Below, piece by piece: positions 14,611 through 22,480 of a DNA stretch of 23,994 nt (the first letter of the stretch is position 1; every line of letters starts with the position of its first letter). The notes below the pieces were generated by a model. The model had not been told where the DNA came from. It worked only from the letters and a program-made list of their open reading frames with translations, and ran no database searches. Source of the stretch: an uncultured Desulfobacterales bacterium (lineage in GTDB: Bacteria; Desulfobacterota; Desulfobulbia; Desulfobulbales; Desulfocapsaceae); NCBI GenBank assembly GCA_937915545.1, contig CALGIJ010000014.1:1-23994 (forward strand). The letters are read 5' to 3'. The position numbers and the translations under genes were made by a program.

Positions 14611-16779
14611 ATGAGAACGCTCAATGAATCGGAATCAAAACTGCTCCTTTCCGGCTATGGCATTCCGGTAGTCAGGGAAATTGTCGCCGAGGGCAGAGAA
14701 GATGCGCTGCGAGCGGCACTCGAGTTGGGGTTTCCCGTTGTGCTCAAGGGCCACGGCGCAAAGCTGACCCATAAGAGCGATCGTGGCTTGGTGCGCCTGG
14801 GGTTGACCACTCAACAGCAGGTCCGTGAAGCGGCTCAAGGCATCTCCGACGCTGCTGGCGATGACCTGGAAGGATATGTCGTCCAGCCCATGCTCAGCGG
14901 CAGGCGCGAGTTTGTCGCCGGGTTGATGCGCGACCCTCTGTTTGGCCCGATAGTCATGTTTGGCCTCGGGGGAGTGTTTGCCGAGGCCTTGGACGATGTC
15001 GTGTTCAGGTCCGCACCGCTCGACGAAATGGAAGCCCACGCCATGCTCGACGAGATAAAGGCTTCCAGGTTGTTAGGAGAATTTCGTGGCGAACAGGCGG
15101 CAGATCGAAATGCCTTGGTCGCTTGTCTTCTCGGCCTTTCCCGGCTTGCCATGCAGCGGCCGGATGTTGCAGAGGTTGATATCAACCCCTTGCTTGTCGG
15201 CCCGGATGGCCAGGTCTGTGCGGTGGATGGGCTGGTCGTGTTGCAGGAGGAGACGGCAAAGCCGCCGCGACCCGTCATCTCTCCTGCCCACATTGGTGAG
15301 ATTTTTCATCCTGCATCGGTTGCCATTATTGGCGCGTCAAGCGTATTCGGCAAATGGGGCCATTCCTTGCCCGCCAATCTCCTCGCCCATGGCTACCGGG
15401 GCGATGTCTATCTGGTTAACTCAAAAGGCGGAACGCAGTGGGGGCGGCCTGTTTATACCAGCATCTCCGAGGTTCCTGGCCCTGTCGACCTGGCCGTTAT
15501 CACCATTCCCGCAGCCCTGGTGTGCGGTCTGATAGGGGAATTGAAGCAGAAGGGCGTCAAGTCGGTGTTGCTGATCTCTTCCGGTTTTTCCGAGACCGGA
15601 GAGGAGGGGAGAATGCTTGAGGAGCAGCTCCTCCGCGAGTCGCGTCAGGCGGGAATTGTCTTCCTTGGGCCGAATACCATGGGTATTCAGAATCCCCATG
15701 CTGGCCTCATTTTGACCGGGGTCCATGTCGGGCCCAAGCCGGGCGGCACGGCGCTTATTTCGCAATCGGGGAATATGGGGGTTCAGTTGCTCAGTTTCGC
15801 CGATTCGCAGGGGTTGGGCATCAGAGCGTTCGGGGGAAGTGGCAATGAGGCGATGGTCGCCATAGAGGATTTTATGGAGGCGTTCGAGGTGGATGAACTG
15901 ACCAAGACGGTCCTTCTCTACCTCGAGAGTGTCAAAGACGGGAAGAGATTTTTCGCATCGGCGCGCAGAGTCGGCAGGAAGAAGCCGGTCATCGTTCTGA
16001 AAGGCGGGCGAACCGAGGCTGGAAATCGCGCGGCGGCCAGCCATACCGGAGCTATGGCGGCAGACTTCAAGCTGTTCAAGGCGCTTTGCCGGCAAGCCGG
16101 CGTGGTCAGTGTCCATGAACCGGCGGATATGCTCGATGCCTCGATCGCCTTTTCTTCGCTGCCGATGCCGCGTGGGCGCCGAGTGGCCATCATGACGCTT
16201 GGCGGAGGGTGGGGGGTGGTCACCAGTGACCTGTGCAGTGAGCAGAATCTGCGTGTCGAGCCTCTCAGCGGTGAAATACTCACGGTGCTCGATGGCATGC
16301 TTCCCCCGTACTGGAGCCGCACCAACCCTGTCGACCTGGTCGGTGAAAATGACCTGGAACTGCCAATGAAAGCCATTGCCGCCCTCGCGGCCTGGGATGG
16401 CTGTGATGCAATCATCCATCTCGGCATATCGGGGCGGGAATATCTTTTGGAAACCTTGTTGGCATCGCTCAATACCGTAGACAAAGAAAGCGATCCGCAG
16501 CTCTCGCAGAAACTACTGCAAGAGCTGCATAAATGGAATCATCTGTACACCAGGCATACGGTAAAATTGATGGAGAGGTTTGGAAAACCAATCCTCGGTG
16601 TCACTCTGACGTCCGACCCGAATAGACGCTCGATCTACGAAGTGGAAAACTCAACGTATAACGGTGTCTTCTTCGACAGTCCCGAACGTGCCGTGAAAGT
16701 CCTGGGCCATATGTGTGAATATCGCGATTTTCTCGAGAGGGAATCTGCGCGGGAGGGGAGAGGAGGTGTGTGCTTTTGA
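14611..16779 (+). CDS. ADP-forming acyl-CoA synthetase (acetate-CoA ligase, fused subunits)
   Basis: This 722-residue fusion has the ATP-grasp (beta-type) domain first, about residues 1-215, with EVDINPLLVGPDG near its end. A CoA-binding Rossmann domain follows (about 230-325, HPASVAIIGASSVFGKWGH). Then come the succinyl-CoA-ligase-like domains with SGFSETGEEG and SQSGNMGVQ. The phosphorylated histidine is probably H478 in AASHTGAMAA. Such enzymes convert acyl-CoA, ADP and phosphate to the acid, CoA and ATP, or the reverse. An ATG six bases upstream (14605) is possible, but AAAGGA is correctly spaced only for 14611. It lies 87 bases after the dehydrogenase and would let the cell gain ATP from pathway thioesters. 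Confidence 0.9.
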   Translation: MRTLNESESKLLLSGYGIPVVREIVAEGREDALRAALELGFPVVLKGHGAKLTHKSDRGLVRLGLTTQQQVREAAQGISDAAGDDLEGYVVQPMLSGRREFVAGLMRDPLFGPIVMFGLGGVFAEALDDVVFRSAPLDEMEAHAMLDEIKASRLLGEFRGEQAADRNALVACLLGLSRLAMQRPDVAEVDINPLLVGPDGQVCAVDGLVVLQEETAKPPRPVISPAHIGEIFHPASVAIIGASSVFGKWGHSLPANLLAHGYRGDVYLVNSKGGTQWGRPVYTSISEVPGPVDLAVITIPAALVCGLIGELKQKGVKSVLLISSGFSETGEEGRMLEEQLLRESRQAGIVFLGPNTMGIQNPHAGLILTGVHVGPKPGGTALISQSGNMGVQLLSFADSQGLGIRAFGGSGNEAMVAIEDFMEAFEVDELTKTVLLYLESVKDGKRFFASARRVGRKKPVIVLKGGRTEAGNRAAASHTGAMAADFKLFKALCRQAGVVSVHEPADMLDASIAFSSLPMPRGRRVAIMTLGGGWGVVTSDLCSEQNLRVEPLSGEILTVLDGMLPPYWSRTNPVDLVGENDLELPMKAIAALAAWDGCDAIIHLGISGREYLLETLLASLNTVDKESDPQLSQKLLQELHKWNHLYTRHTVKLMERFGKPILGVTLTSDPNRRSIYEVENSTYNGVFFDSPERAVKVLGHMCEYRDFLERESAREGRGGVCF

Positions 16780-17104
16780 ATTGTTTTTTATGAGCTATCT
16801 CTGGCCGCTATTTGTCGAGGGATAAATCAATGATATGAATCTAAGGAGATGCTCTACGCAACAACATGGTTAGCCGGCGTAATTTGCAAAAATCGAGATC
16901 CGATCCGACAAGCATCTCTACCACGTTGCCATACTATCTGACGTCTCGATGTCATATTCTCTTTGGTTAGCTCTTTTTTCAGTGGCTCCATTTTTAAACA
17001 ATTCTCTGTTGTAAGTCGATCCTACCGCTGGAGCCGCCTCTTCTGCTGTCGAGGCAAAATGTAGCTTTTTCTGCATGAAGCCATTTTATCCTCCCAAAAT
17101 CATG
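16780..17104. other. Gene-free stretch of about 325 bp, with one tiny minus-strand frame
   Basis: No terminator hairpin with a U-run is seen after the acyl-CoA operon. On the minus strand, downstream of the LysR gene, an ATG at 17084 follows GGGAGG at good spacing and opens a 20-codon basic frame (17022-17084). It could be chance. Nothing else is recognisable. Confidence 0.35.
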
Positions 17105-18040
17105 TCAATCTTCGATAGATTTTTTGTGCGTTGATGCATCGATGAGCAGATCATCACATACATCTCGAACGCACTCGCGCAGCCAGCGATGTGCCAGATC
17201 GGTATCCAACCTCGGGTGCCAGAGCATTGAAACCGTGAACTCCGGCGTGGAGATCGGAAGGGGAAAACTATACATCCCGACGCGCAGGTTTCCGGTGTGG
17301 CGTTCAGGAACACTGGCTATAAGATCTGAGGTCCGGGCTAACGCCAGCGCGGTCGAGAAGCCACCAATGATCGCAACAACAATATCCCGTTCCACTCCTA
17401 ATGGTTTCAAGGCTTCATCAATCGGATCTTTGTCGAGATTGCGCCGTGAGACACTGATGTGCCTGCCGGCCGCATAACGGGCGGGAGTGATTTCGCTCCG
17501 TGTCAGCGGGTGACCGATTCGTACGACGCCAATGTATCGATCTCGGAACAATGCCTGCGCACGCACTTCCGGGCTTGTTGTCTTCTCCACAACGCCAGTT
17601 TCCAGGTCGACGGCCCCGTCGCGAAGTGGCGTGCTGTCTTTATTTGTTTTCTGTACGAAGCGCAATCGTACGCCGGGAGCTACCTTGTCGATGCGATCGA
17701 TAAGGCCCACTCCAAAATTTTCTACAAAACCTTCGCTGGTACGGAATGTAAACGTTCGGACTAATTCTTTAATATTGAGCTTCTCGGCAGGGCGTAGAAC
17801 CGATTTCCCATCCTGCACAAGCTGACTGACTCGTTCGCGAAGCTCGAGGGCTCGTGGTGTAGGAACGAGACCGCGACCGGCCCTAACCAATAGCGCATCG
17901 CCTGTCGTCTCCCGCAATCTTGTCAATGCCCGGCTCATCGCTGAAGGACTCAGCTGTAATCGTTGGGCGGCGCGCACCACACTGCCTTCCGCGAGAAGCA
18001 CATCAAGGGTCACAAGTAAATTGAAATCAGGTGTCGACAT
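17105..18040 (-). CDS. LysR-family transcriptional regulator
   Basis: The 311-residue protein starts with a winged helix-turn-helix: FNLLVTLDVLLAEGSVVRAAQRL, then LSPSAMSRALTRLRETTGDALLVR (residues about 6-52). The rest is a periplasmic-binding-protein-like effector domain. It is divergent from an MFS efflux gene, a very common LysR/exporter pairing, and so probably controls that transporter in response to a drug-like ligand. An upstream in-frame extension to 18082 exists, but the ATG at 18040 fits family length. That ATG has no ribosome-binding site. A promoter TTGACG-18 bases-TATAGT ends six bases before the ATG, so the transcript is probably leaderless. Confidence 0.88.
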   Translation of the reverse strand: MSTPDFNLLVTLDVLLAEGSVVRAAQRLQLSPSAMSRALTRLRETTGDALLVRAGRGLVPTPRALELRERVSQLVQDGKSVLRPAEKLNIKELVRTFTFRTSEGFVENFGVGLIDRIDKVAPGVRLRFVQKTNKDSTPLRDGAVDLETGVVEKTTSPEVRAQALFRDRYIGVVRIGHPLTRSEITPARYAAGRHISVSRRNLDKDPIDEALKPLGVERDIVVAIIGGFSTALALARTSDLIASVPERHTGNLRVGMYSFPLPISTPEFTVSMLWHPRLDTDLAHRWLRECVRDVCDDLLIDASTHKKSIED

Positions 18041-18046
18041 GCACCA

Positions 18047-18076
18047 ACTATAGCATAGCTTGGAAGGTGGCGTCAA
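18047..18076 (-). promoter_or_regulatory. Promoter of the LysR gene, placed for a leaderless mRNA
   Basis: On the minus strand, TTGACG (18071-18076) and TATAGT (18047-18052) are 18 bases apart, matching five of six and five of six consensus bases. Only six bases separate the -10 element from the LysR ATG, so transcription should begin at or next to the start codon. Confidence 0.5.
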
Positions 18077-18104
18077 ACGCACGAATATAGTGCAACCAGT
18101 GCGT
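18077..18104. promoter_or_regulatory. Candidate LysR-type operator in the divergent region
   Basis: Inverted arms ACGCAC (18077-18082) and GTGCGT (18099-18104) flank 16 bases. A nested repeat GCAC-7 bases-GTGC spans 18079-18093, the size of a LysR recognition box. It abuts the -35 element of the LysR gene, which is the usual position for autoregulation plus control of the divergent gene. Confidence 0.45.
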
Positions 18105-18200
18105 CTTTCGCCGCGTCAAGCGAGGGCCTATACTCTGTTTCAGGTAGCTCGGCTTTGGGCTTCTCAAGAATTCGAAGTTCACCAGAAAACGGAGTTCACG

Positions 18201-19646
18201 ATGAAAACAATTATTATACAACAAGATGGGGCCGTGGCTGGAAGTGCGGAATGGACATCTTCCAGTCGGTGGGCGCTCGTCAGTCTTTCGCTATCCATGT
18301 TGCTGTCCTCTCTTGATACCAGCATCGCCAATGTGGCCCTGCCGACATTGGCACAGGCGTTCGCTGCCTCCTTTCAAGAAGTCCAGTGGGTCGTACTTGC
18401 TTATCTCCTTATCATCACCACCCTGATCGTCAGCGTCGGAAGACTCGGTGACATCGTTGGCCGTCGCCGGCTGCTGCTGGCTGGAATTTTTCTGTTCACC
18501 GTGGCCTCTGTACTGAGCGGTATTGCCCCCACTCTTGGGCTGCTGATTGCCGCTCGGGCGGTGCAGGGTCTCGGAGGGGCCATTATGATGGCCCTCACCA
18601 TGGCCATAGTTGGCGAGACGGTTCCTAAGGAAAAAACTGGTAGCGCAATGGGTTTACTCGGGACGATGTCGGCTATTGGCACCGCTCTCGGGCCATTGCT
18701 CGGCGGTGTTTTGATCGCAGGATTCGGTTGGCGGGCAATTTTCCTTGTCAACCTCCCAATGGGTATTCTGACTTTCCTTATTGCACATCATTACCTTCCT
18801 GGTAATCGCCAGGAGCCGAAAGCTTATTCGGACGGATTCGACAACCTGGGTACGTTGCTGCTCGCTCTGACGCTCGCGGCTTATGCCCTCGCTGTGACGG
18901 TTGGGCGCGGCAGTTTCGGATTGCTCAACATTGCTTTGCTGGTGGCTGCAGCCTCCGGAACTGGTTTCTTCATATTTGCCGAGACGAGAGTAGCATCTCC
19001 TTTGATCCGATTGGCGATGTTTCGGGATCCGTCGCTGAGTGCGAATCTTGCCATGAGTGCGCTCGTCGCTACGGTGGTGACAACAACGCTGGTGGTCGGG
19101 CCGTTCTATCTCACAGGTGCCCTGGGGCTCAATGCCATAAAGGTTGGGCTGGTCTTGTCTGTCGGTCCACTGGTCGCTGCTCTGACTGCTGCGCCAGCAG
19201 GGTATTTTACGGACCGTTTTGGTGCACAGCGCATGACAATCATTGGGCTCATCGGAATGGCGGCCGGTTCCTCGATTCTATCCATGATCCCAACGAGGCT
19301 CGGCGTTTTTGGCTACATAGTCCCCATCGTTGTCATCACTGGCGGCTATTCGCTGTTTCAGACGGCCAATAACACCGGCGTAATGACAGATATCCGCGCG
19401 GACATGCGGGGGGTACTTTCAGGAATGCTCAATCTCTCGCGGAATCTCGGCCGAATCACCGGCGCATCCGTAATGGGTGCTGTTTTCGCTATTGCATCAG
19501 CGACAAGCACGCTTACAACAGCACATCCCGAGGCGGTTGCCACTGGTATGCGGATCACGTTTGCAGTTACGGCAACCCTGATTGTTGTCGCTCTGGTAAT
19601 CGCGATTGGAAGTCGTGCGTTAACAATACGCCCTTCGTCTCCTTGA
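18201..19646 (+). CDS. MFS transporter, DHA2 (EmrB/QacA-like, 14-helix) drug efflux family
   Basis: The 481-residue inner-membrane protein is a proton-driven multidrug exporter by family. The first helix carries LDTSIANVALPTLAQ, the DHA2 motif D1 with its membrane Asp. Motif A is GRLGDIVGRRR between helices 2 and 3, and motif C is GTALGPLLGGVLIAGFGWR in helix 5. Repeated hydrophobic segments to the C-terminus fit 13-14 helices. The ATG at 18201 has CGGAG six bases upstream; an open extension back to 18060 would overlap the promoter region and is rejected. It is divergent from the LysR gene. The pair has no metabolic link to its neighbours and looks like a transferred cassette. Confidence 0.88.
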   Translation: MKTIIIQQDGAVAGSAEWTSSSRWALVSLSLSMLLSSLDTSIANVALPTLAQAFAASFQEVQWVVLAYLLIITTLIVSVGRLGDIVGRRRLLLAGIFLFTVASVLSGIAPTLGLLIAARAVQGLGGAIMMALTMAIVGETVPKEKTGSAMGLLGTMSAIGTALGPLLGGVLIAGFGWRAIFLVNLPMGILTFLIAHHYLPGNRQEPKAYSDGFDNLGTLLLALTLAAYALAVTVGRGSFGLLNIALLVAAASGTGFFIFAETRVASPLIRLAMFRDPSLSANLAMSALVATVVTTTLVVGPFYLTGALGLNAIKVGLVLSVGPLVAALTAAPAGYFTDRFGAQRMTIIGLIGMAAGSSILSMIPTRLGVFGYIVPIVVITGGYSLFQTANNTGVMTDIRADMRGVLSGMLNLSRNLGRITGASVMGAVFAIASATSTLTTAHPEAVATGMRITFAVTATLIVVALVIAIGSRALTIRPSSP

Positions 19647-20324
19647 AATTAGCCGTGACCCTGCTCGAGGTTGTGTGCTCGATGCCTTTACAATCAGTCT
19701 AAACACTCTACTGCAACGGTCTGAGGCGTCTCGTTCCTTATCACGCTCAACACAGGATTTCTATATATCTGTATTCTCAGGAATAAGCGTCACTATGCCT
19801 TCACTCTGCCGAGGTAAAGATGTTCATGGATAAGGTCTTATTCCAGGCTGCGAGTTTTTTATTAGGTAATATAAATTTGGAAACTTTTTAGCAACAGTAG
19901 TAGTCTCAACCGTGCGGTATGTTCACAGGCCGAGGCTCGCCGAGACGAATCTCGCAAGATTGGAGCCAAACAGCTATGCTGGAAGTCAAAATTGGAGGAG
20001 TTCCAGTCAGGGAGCAGATTTTTTAGAGCTGGCGTACAAAGGAGCTAGTTATCACCTCTTCTCACTTACTGCGGTTCATGCTGAATCCCGCGAGTACCCG
20101 TTGTCGTTCCCTTCTCCTTTCGCGTCTCCCCTGTCTTTCTAACGTGTTCCTGCCATGGGAACTGGAAAATTTTTTCGAAAAAGAGTTGAAAAAAATTTAC
20201 TAATACCCTCACAACACGTAAGGCTTATTGCGGGCTGTTGCAGGAGAATGGTGTAAGCGTTTGATATTGTGAGACCACTTGGTACGTTTGACCAGAACAT
20301 AAAAAGCGGTGAAGGTAGCCGGTA
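19647..20324. other. Gap of about 680 bp containing the first micropeptide repeat
   Basis: Apart from the repeat and micropeptide frame at 19823-19900, only an unconvincing 76-codon frame (19912-20142) is present. A hairpin GTTCC-TGCCATG-GGAAC near 20143-20160 is followed after seven bases by a T-run and could be a weak terminator. The last 100 bp hold AT-rich sequence upstream of the coiled-coil gene, with TTGATA and TACGTT 16 bases apart as a possible promoter. Confidence 0.35.
19823..19900 (+). repeat. Copy A of a 78-bp diverged direct repeat with a 21-aa hydrophobic frame
   Basis: This aligns without gaps to 20921-20998 at 49 of 78 bases. The ends are the best conserved: the first 12 bases (TTCATGGATAAG) and the last 6 (CAGTAG) are identical. 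Inside is an ATG (19826) encoding 21 residues, MDKVLFQAASFLLGNINLETF, ending at TAG 19889-19891. GAGGTAAAG lies about nine bases before the ATG. Confidence 0.45.
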
Positions 20325-20723
20325 ATGGAGAATGTGATGATGTGGCTGGGATTCGGTATAGCTGCGGTGGTTGCCTGTGTTGCTGGGGTACTACTGCAGA
20401 AGAATGGAAATGAACTGAAGATGAAGGATGAACTCATAGTCGAAAAGGATGCCGAGATAGGCCGTCTCACTGAGCAGCTTGCCTATGTCAGCGCCGAGCG
20501 CGATGAAAAGGGGGCTGTTCTGGCAAAGCTTGAGCAGGAGTTTGAAGATAGAGTGGATGAGATCGTTCAGTCGTCTATTGAGAAAATATCCCACGCTGAG
20601 GAGGCCAAGGAAGAGGCCGTTCGCGCTGCCCAAGATAATTACGAGGCTGCCGCAGAAGTACACGCCCTGCTGAAGGAAAAGGAAGAACTCATTGACCAAC
20701 TCCAGCGCAAAATCGCCGGCTGA
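20325..20723 (+). CDS. Membrane-anchored coiled-coil protein, unknown function
   Basis: The 132-residue protein has one N-terminal membrane helix (residues about 5-23, MWLGFGIAAVVACVAGVLL). A long, highly charged helical region, residues about 27-130, follows, with heptad-like spacing of Leu, Ile, Val and Ala (KDAEIGRLTEQLAYVSAE, then VLAKLEQEFEDRVDEIV). It resembles many small envelope or division-associated coiled-coil proteins, but no family is recognised. The start has a GAAGG site nine bases upstream, weak but acceptable. It stands alone between two copies of a diverged direct repeat. Orientation is probably with the coil in the cytoplasm, which is inference. Confidence 0.7.
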   Translation: MENVMMWLGFGIAAVVACVAGVLLQKNGNELKMKDELIVEKDAEIGRLTEQLAYVSAERDEKGAVLAKLEQEFEDRVDEIVQSSIEKISHAEEAKEEAVRAAQDNYEAAAEVHALLKEKEELIDQLQRKIAG

Positions 20724-21382
20724 CCCTGCGTCGCTAGCTCCTCTCCCCTCTGGATATTCCCAAACCTGTCCCAGCAATGAATTTCAACAATACCGGATCA
20801 AGAGGAGAAAGGATATCTGAGGCGATCTTAGAGGAGTCTGTCTTATGTTTAGAAATCAAGGTCCGATCAGACACATTTCGTTTCAGCCCTAAACTTGTTC
20901 GGACAGTTGTATACTAAAGATTCATGGATAAGCTCTTCTTCCCAATTACTATTTTGCTGTTAGGTTCTGGAGCCAGCAGATTTTTCAAGAAACAGTAGAA
21001 AGGTATAGCTGAGGCTGACATCTATCTTGTTTAGGTTCGATCTGGCAATTGCAACGCTCGTCCCTAATCGAGAATACCTTCATTCATGTATCTGACTGCC
21101 GAAGAGCAAAGACAATCAACTCCTCTTAGAATTTCGTTGTCTTTATGGCTAAACGAAGCCTTGTTGAAGATTTCATTTTGCCAGAATGCTCTTTTATTGA
21201 ACGGTCCTTTTTTATGGGAGGACGTCACTCTTCGGTAAGACATTAATGAGTACCAGATTTTTCACTTAGAAGCTTTGTTTGAATCTTTCTAGCCTGCTCA
21301 TTAGCAGAGCCAAAACAATATTTGAACATCTCCCATATATCTTCAGTCAGGTAGCCTTGCTAATCGACTATCATTATCAAAT
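20724..21382. other. Gap of about 660 bp containing the second micropeptide repeat
   Basis: Besides the repeat at 20921-20998, the stretch holds an inverted repeat GTCCGA/TCGGAC (about 20862-20907) and an 8-bp inverted repeat AAAGACAA (21108-21115) with TTGTCTTT (21137-21144). No open frame of normal gene size with start signals is seen. It is the downstream region of both the coiled-coil gene and the minus-strand SGNH gene. Confidence 0.35.
20921..20998 (+). repeat. Copy B of the 78-bp diverged direct repeat with a 24-aa hydrophobic frame
   Basis: The ATG at 20924 opens a 24-residue frame ending at TAG 20996-20998. The peptide is MDKLFFPITILLLGSGASRF followed by FKKQ: a short charged start, a hydrophobic core and a basic tail, like a type I toxin or a small membrane peptide. 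Copy A begins MDKVLF and shares FLLG in its middle, so similarity exists at both DNA and peptide level. The ribosome-binding site is poor (CTAAAGA). Confidence 0.45.
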
Positions 21383-22480
21383 TTATATCGCATTGCTATC
21401 TCGCAGTATTTTTGCTAACGCCTTGGTAAATGCCACCTTATCCCTCACATCTAGATGAGAACCATCGGGAAGCTGGAATTGGAGGTCTTTAAAATCGGAA
21501 AAATGAAAAGTTCGAGCACGAGTGGAGGCGGCAAAGTGGTCCCAATAGCTTGCCCTCGGACTTCTGTACTTGTCGATCTCCCAAATTAAAGCTGATGAAG
21601 GAAATCGAACAAATATAATTTTTGCCTGGCGGTCTAATATGCGGTTAATTAATTTATTGACATGTTCAAACATGGCCGCATCAATCCCTGCAGCCCTAGG
21701 TTCTTCTGCCAATTTATTAAGAACTTCATGTATAAATTCTGTCTCAGACCTTATATTGGAGAAATCGATTGTATGACTATTGCCAAGATGTCTCAACACA
21801 CGAGCAATATAAAAATTTGGCTGTTTAACAAGATTGTAATCGGCGTCACGTTGACGGCTTGAGTGCATAGTTAAATAAGATGGTTTGAGCCCTAAATCTT
21901 TGTTTATTAGCATGGGAAACAGCAGAGACAAAGGAATTCCGCTTGAGTAAAAAACGGACCAGCTCTGCACTAATCCCTTGATTTTAGCTTCAACCATCGG
22001 TCCCCATTTCCCTCTATACTCATTGTTGTAAAAGCTCACAAATTCATTGGACCGGTCCTTCCCTCTATGCGGCAGCAACTTCCATGTTTCGGCCCCAACC
22101 AATATTGTTCCTGTAATCTTGGGATCATTGGCCAAATCATCCAAAACCGCCATAAATTGGGAACCGTCAATTGCAAGCTGTATAGGCTCTAATCCAGTGG
22201 AGTTGGCTAGGGTCGGTAGATCCAAATCTACTTGAGCCCGAGAATCACCCACAATGATGAGTGACTTGTCTCCCAATGCGGAAGCTCTACCACGTTCATA
22301 TGCCCAAAGCTCTTTCGCATCATGAACATTTGGTTTGATGCCGATTTGTCGCAATCGTAGTTCGATTATCCCAAACACGAAAATACTTAAGGTCAGTCCG
22401 ACCAGAAGGGAAACAATAGCTCCGTTACGAGGGATGCGATCACTAGAATTGGAAATAGATAAAGGCACGGCTGTCACCAT
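21383..22480 (-). CDS. SGNH/GDSL-fold membrane protein, likely polysaccharide O-acetylation partner
   Basis: The 365-residue protein has one N-terminal membrane helix (about residues 22-40) and an extracytoplasmic SGNH-type domain. The nucleophile is probably S80 in IIVGDSRAQVDLDLP, and DGSHLD supplies Asp339 and His342 as the DxxH dyad. This arrangement is seen in AlgJ/AlgX/PatB-type acetyltransferases, which receive acetyl groups exported by an MBOAT protein. The gene overlaps the end of the MBOAT gene by 38 bases, which supports coupled action. A TTG nine bases upstream is possible, but ATG 22480 is preferred; neither has a clear ribosome-binding site. Codon use is AT-rich compared with the left half of the window. 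Whether it is a transferase or an esterase cannot be told. Confidence 0.72.
   Translation of the reverse strand: MVTAVPLSISNSSDRIPRNGAIVSLLVGLTLSIFVFGIIELRLRQIGIKPNVHDAKELWAYERGRASALGDKSLIIVGDSRAQVDLDLPTLANSTGLEPIQLAIDGSQFMAVLDDLANDPKITGTILVGAETWKLLPHRGKDRSNEFVSFYNNEYRGKWGPMVEAKIKGLVQSWSVFYSSGIPLSLLFPMLINKDLGLKPSYLTMHSSRQRDADYNLVKQPNFYIARVLRHLGNSHTIDFSNIRSETEFIHEVLNKLAEEPRAAGIDAAMFEHVNKLINRILDRQAKIIFVRFPSSALIWEIDKYRSPRASYWDHFAASTRARTFHFSDFKDLQFQLPDGSHLDVRDKVAFTKALAKILRDSNAI

Noticed and set aside
17022..17084. 20-codon minus-strand frame with a strong GGGAGG site
   Set aside because: Start signals are good, but 20 codons of basic sequence without any repeat or homologue in the window is not enough to call a gene; mentioned in the gap entry only.
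6757..19813. 13-base match between about 6760 (minus) and 19802 (CACTCTGCCGAGG)
   Set aside because: A 13-base match between two places is expected by chance in a window this long, and the flanks do not align.
19912..20142. 76-codon plus-strand frame after the MFS gene
   Set aside because: It has no ribosome-binding site, low-complexity composition and no recognisable domain.
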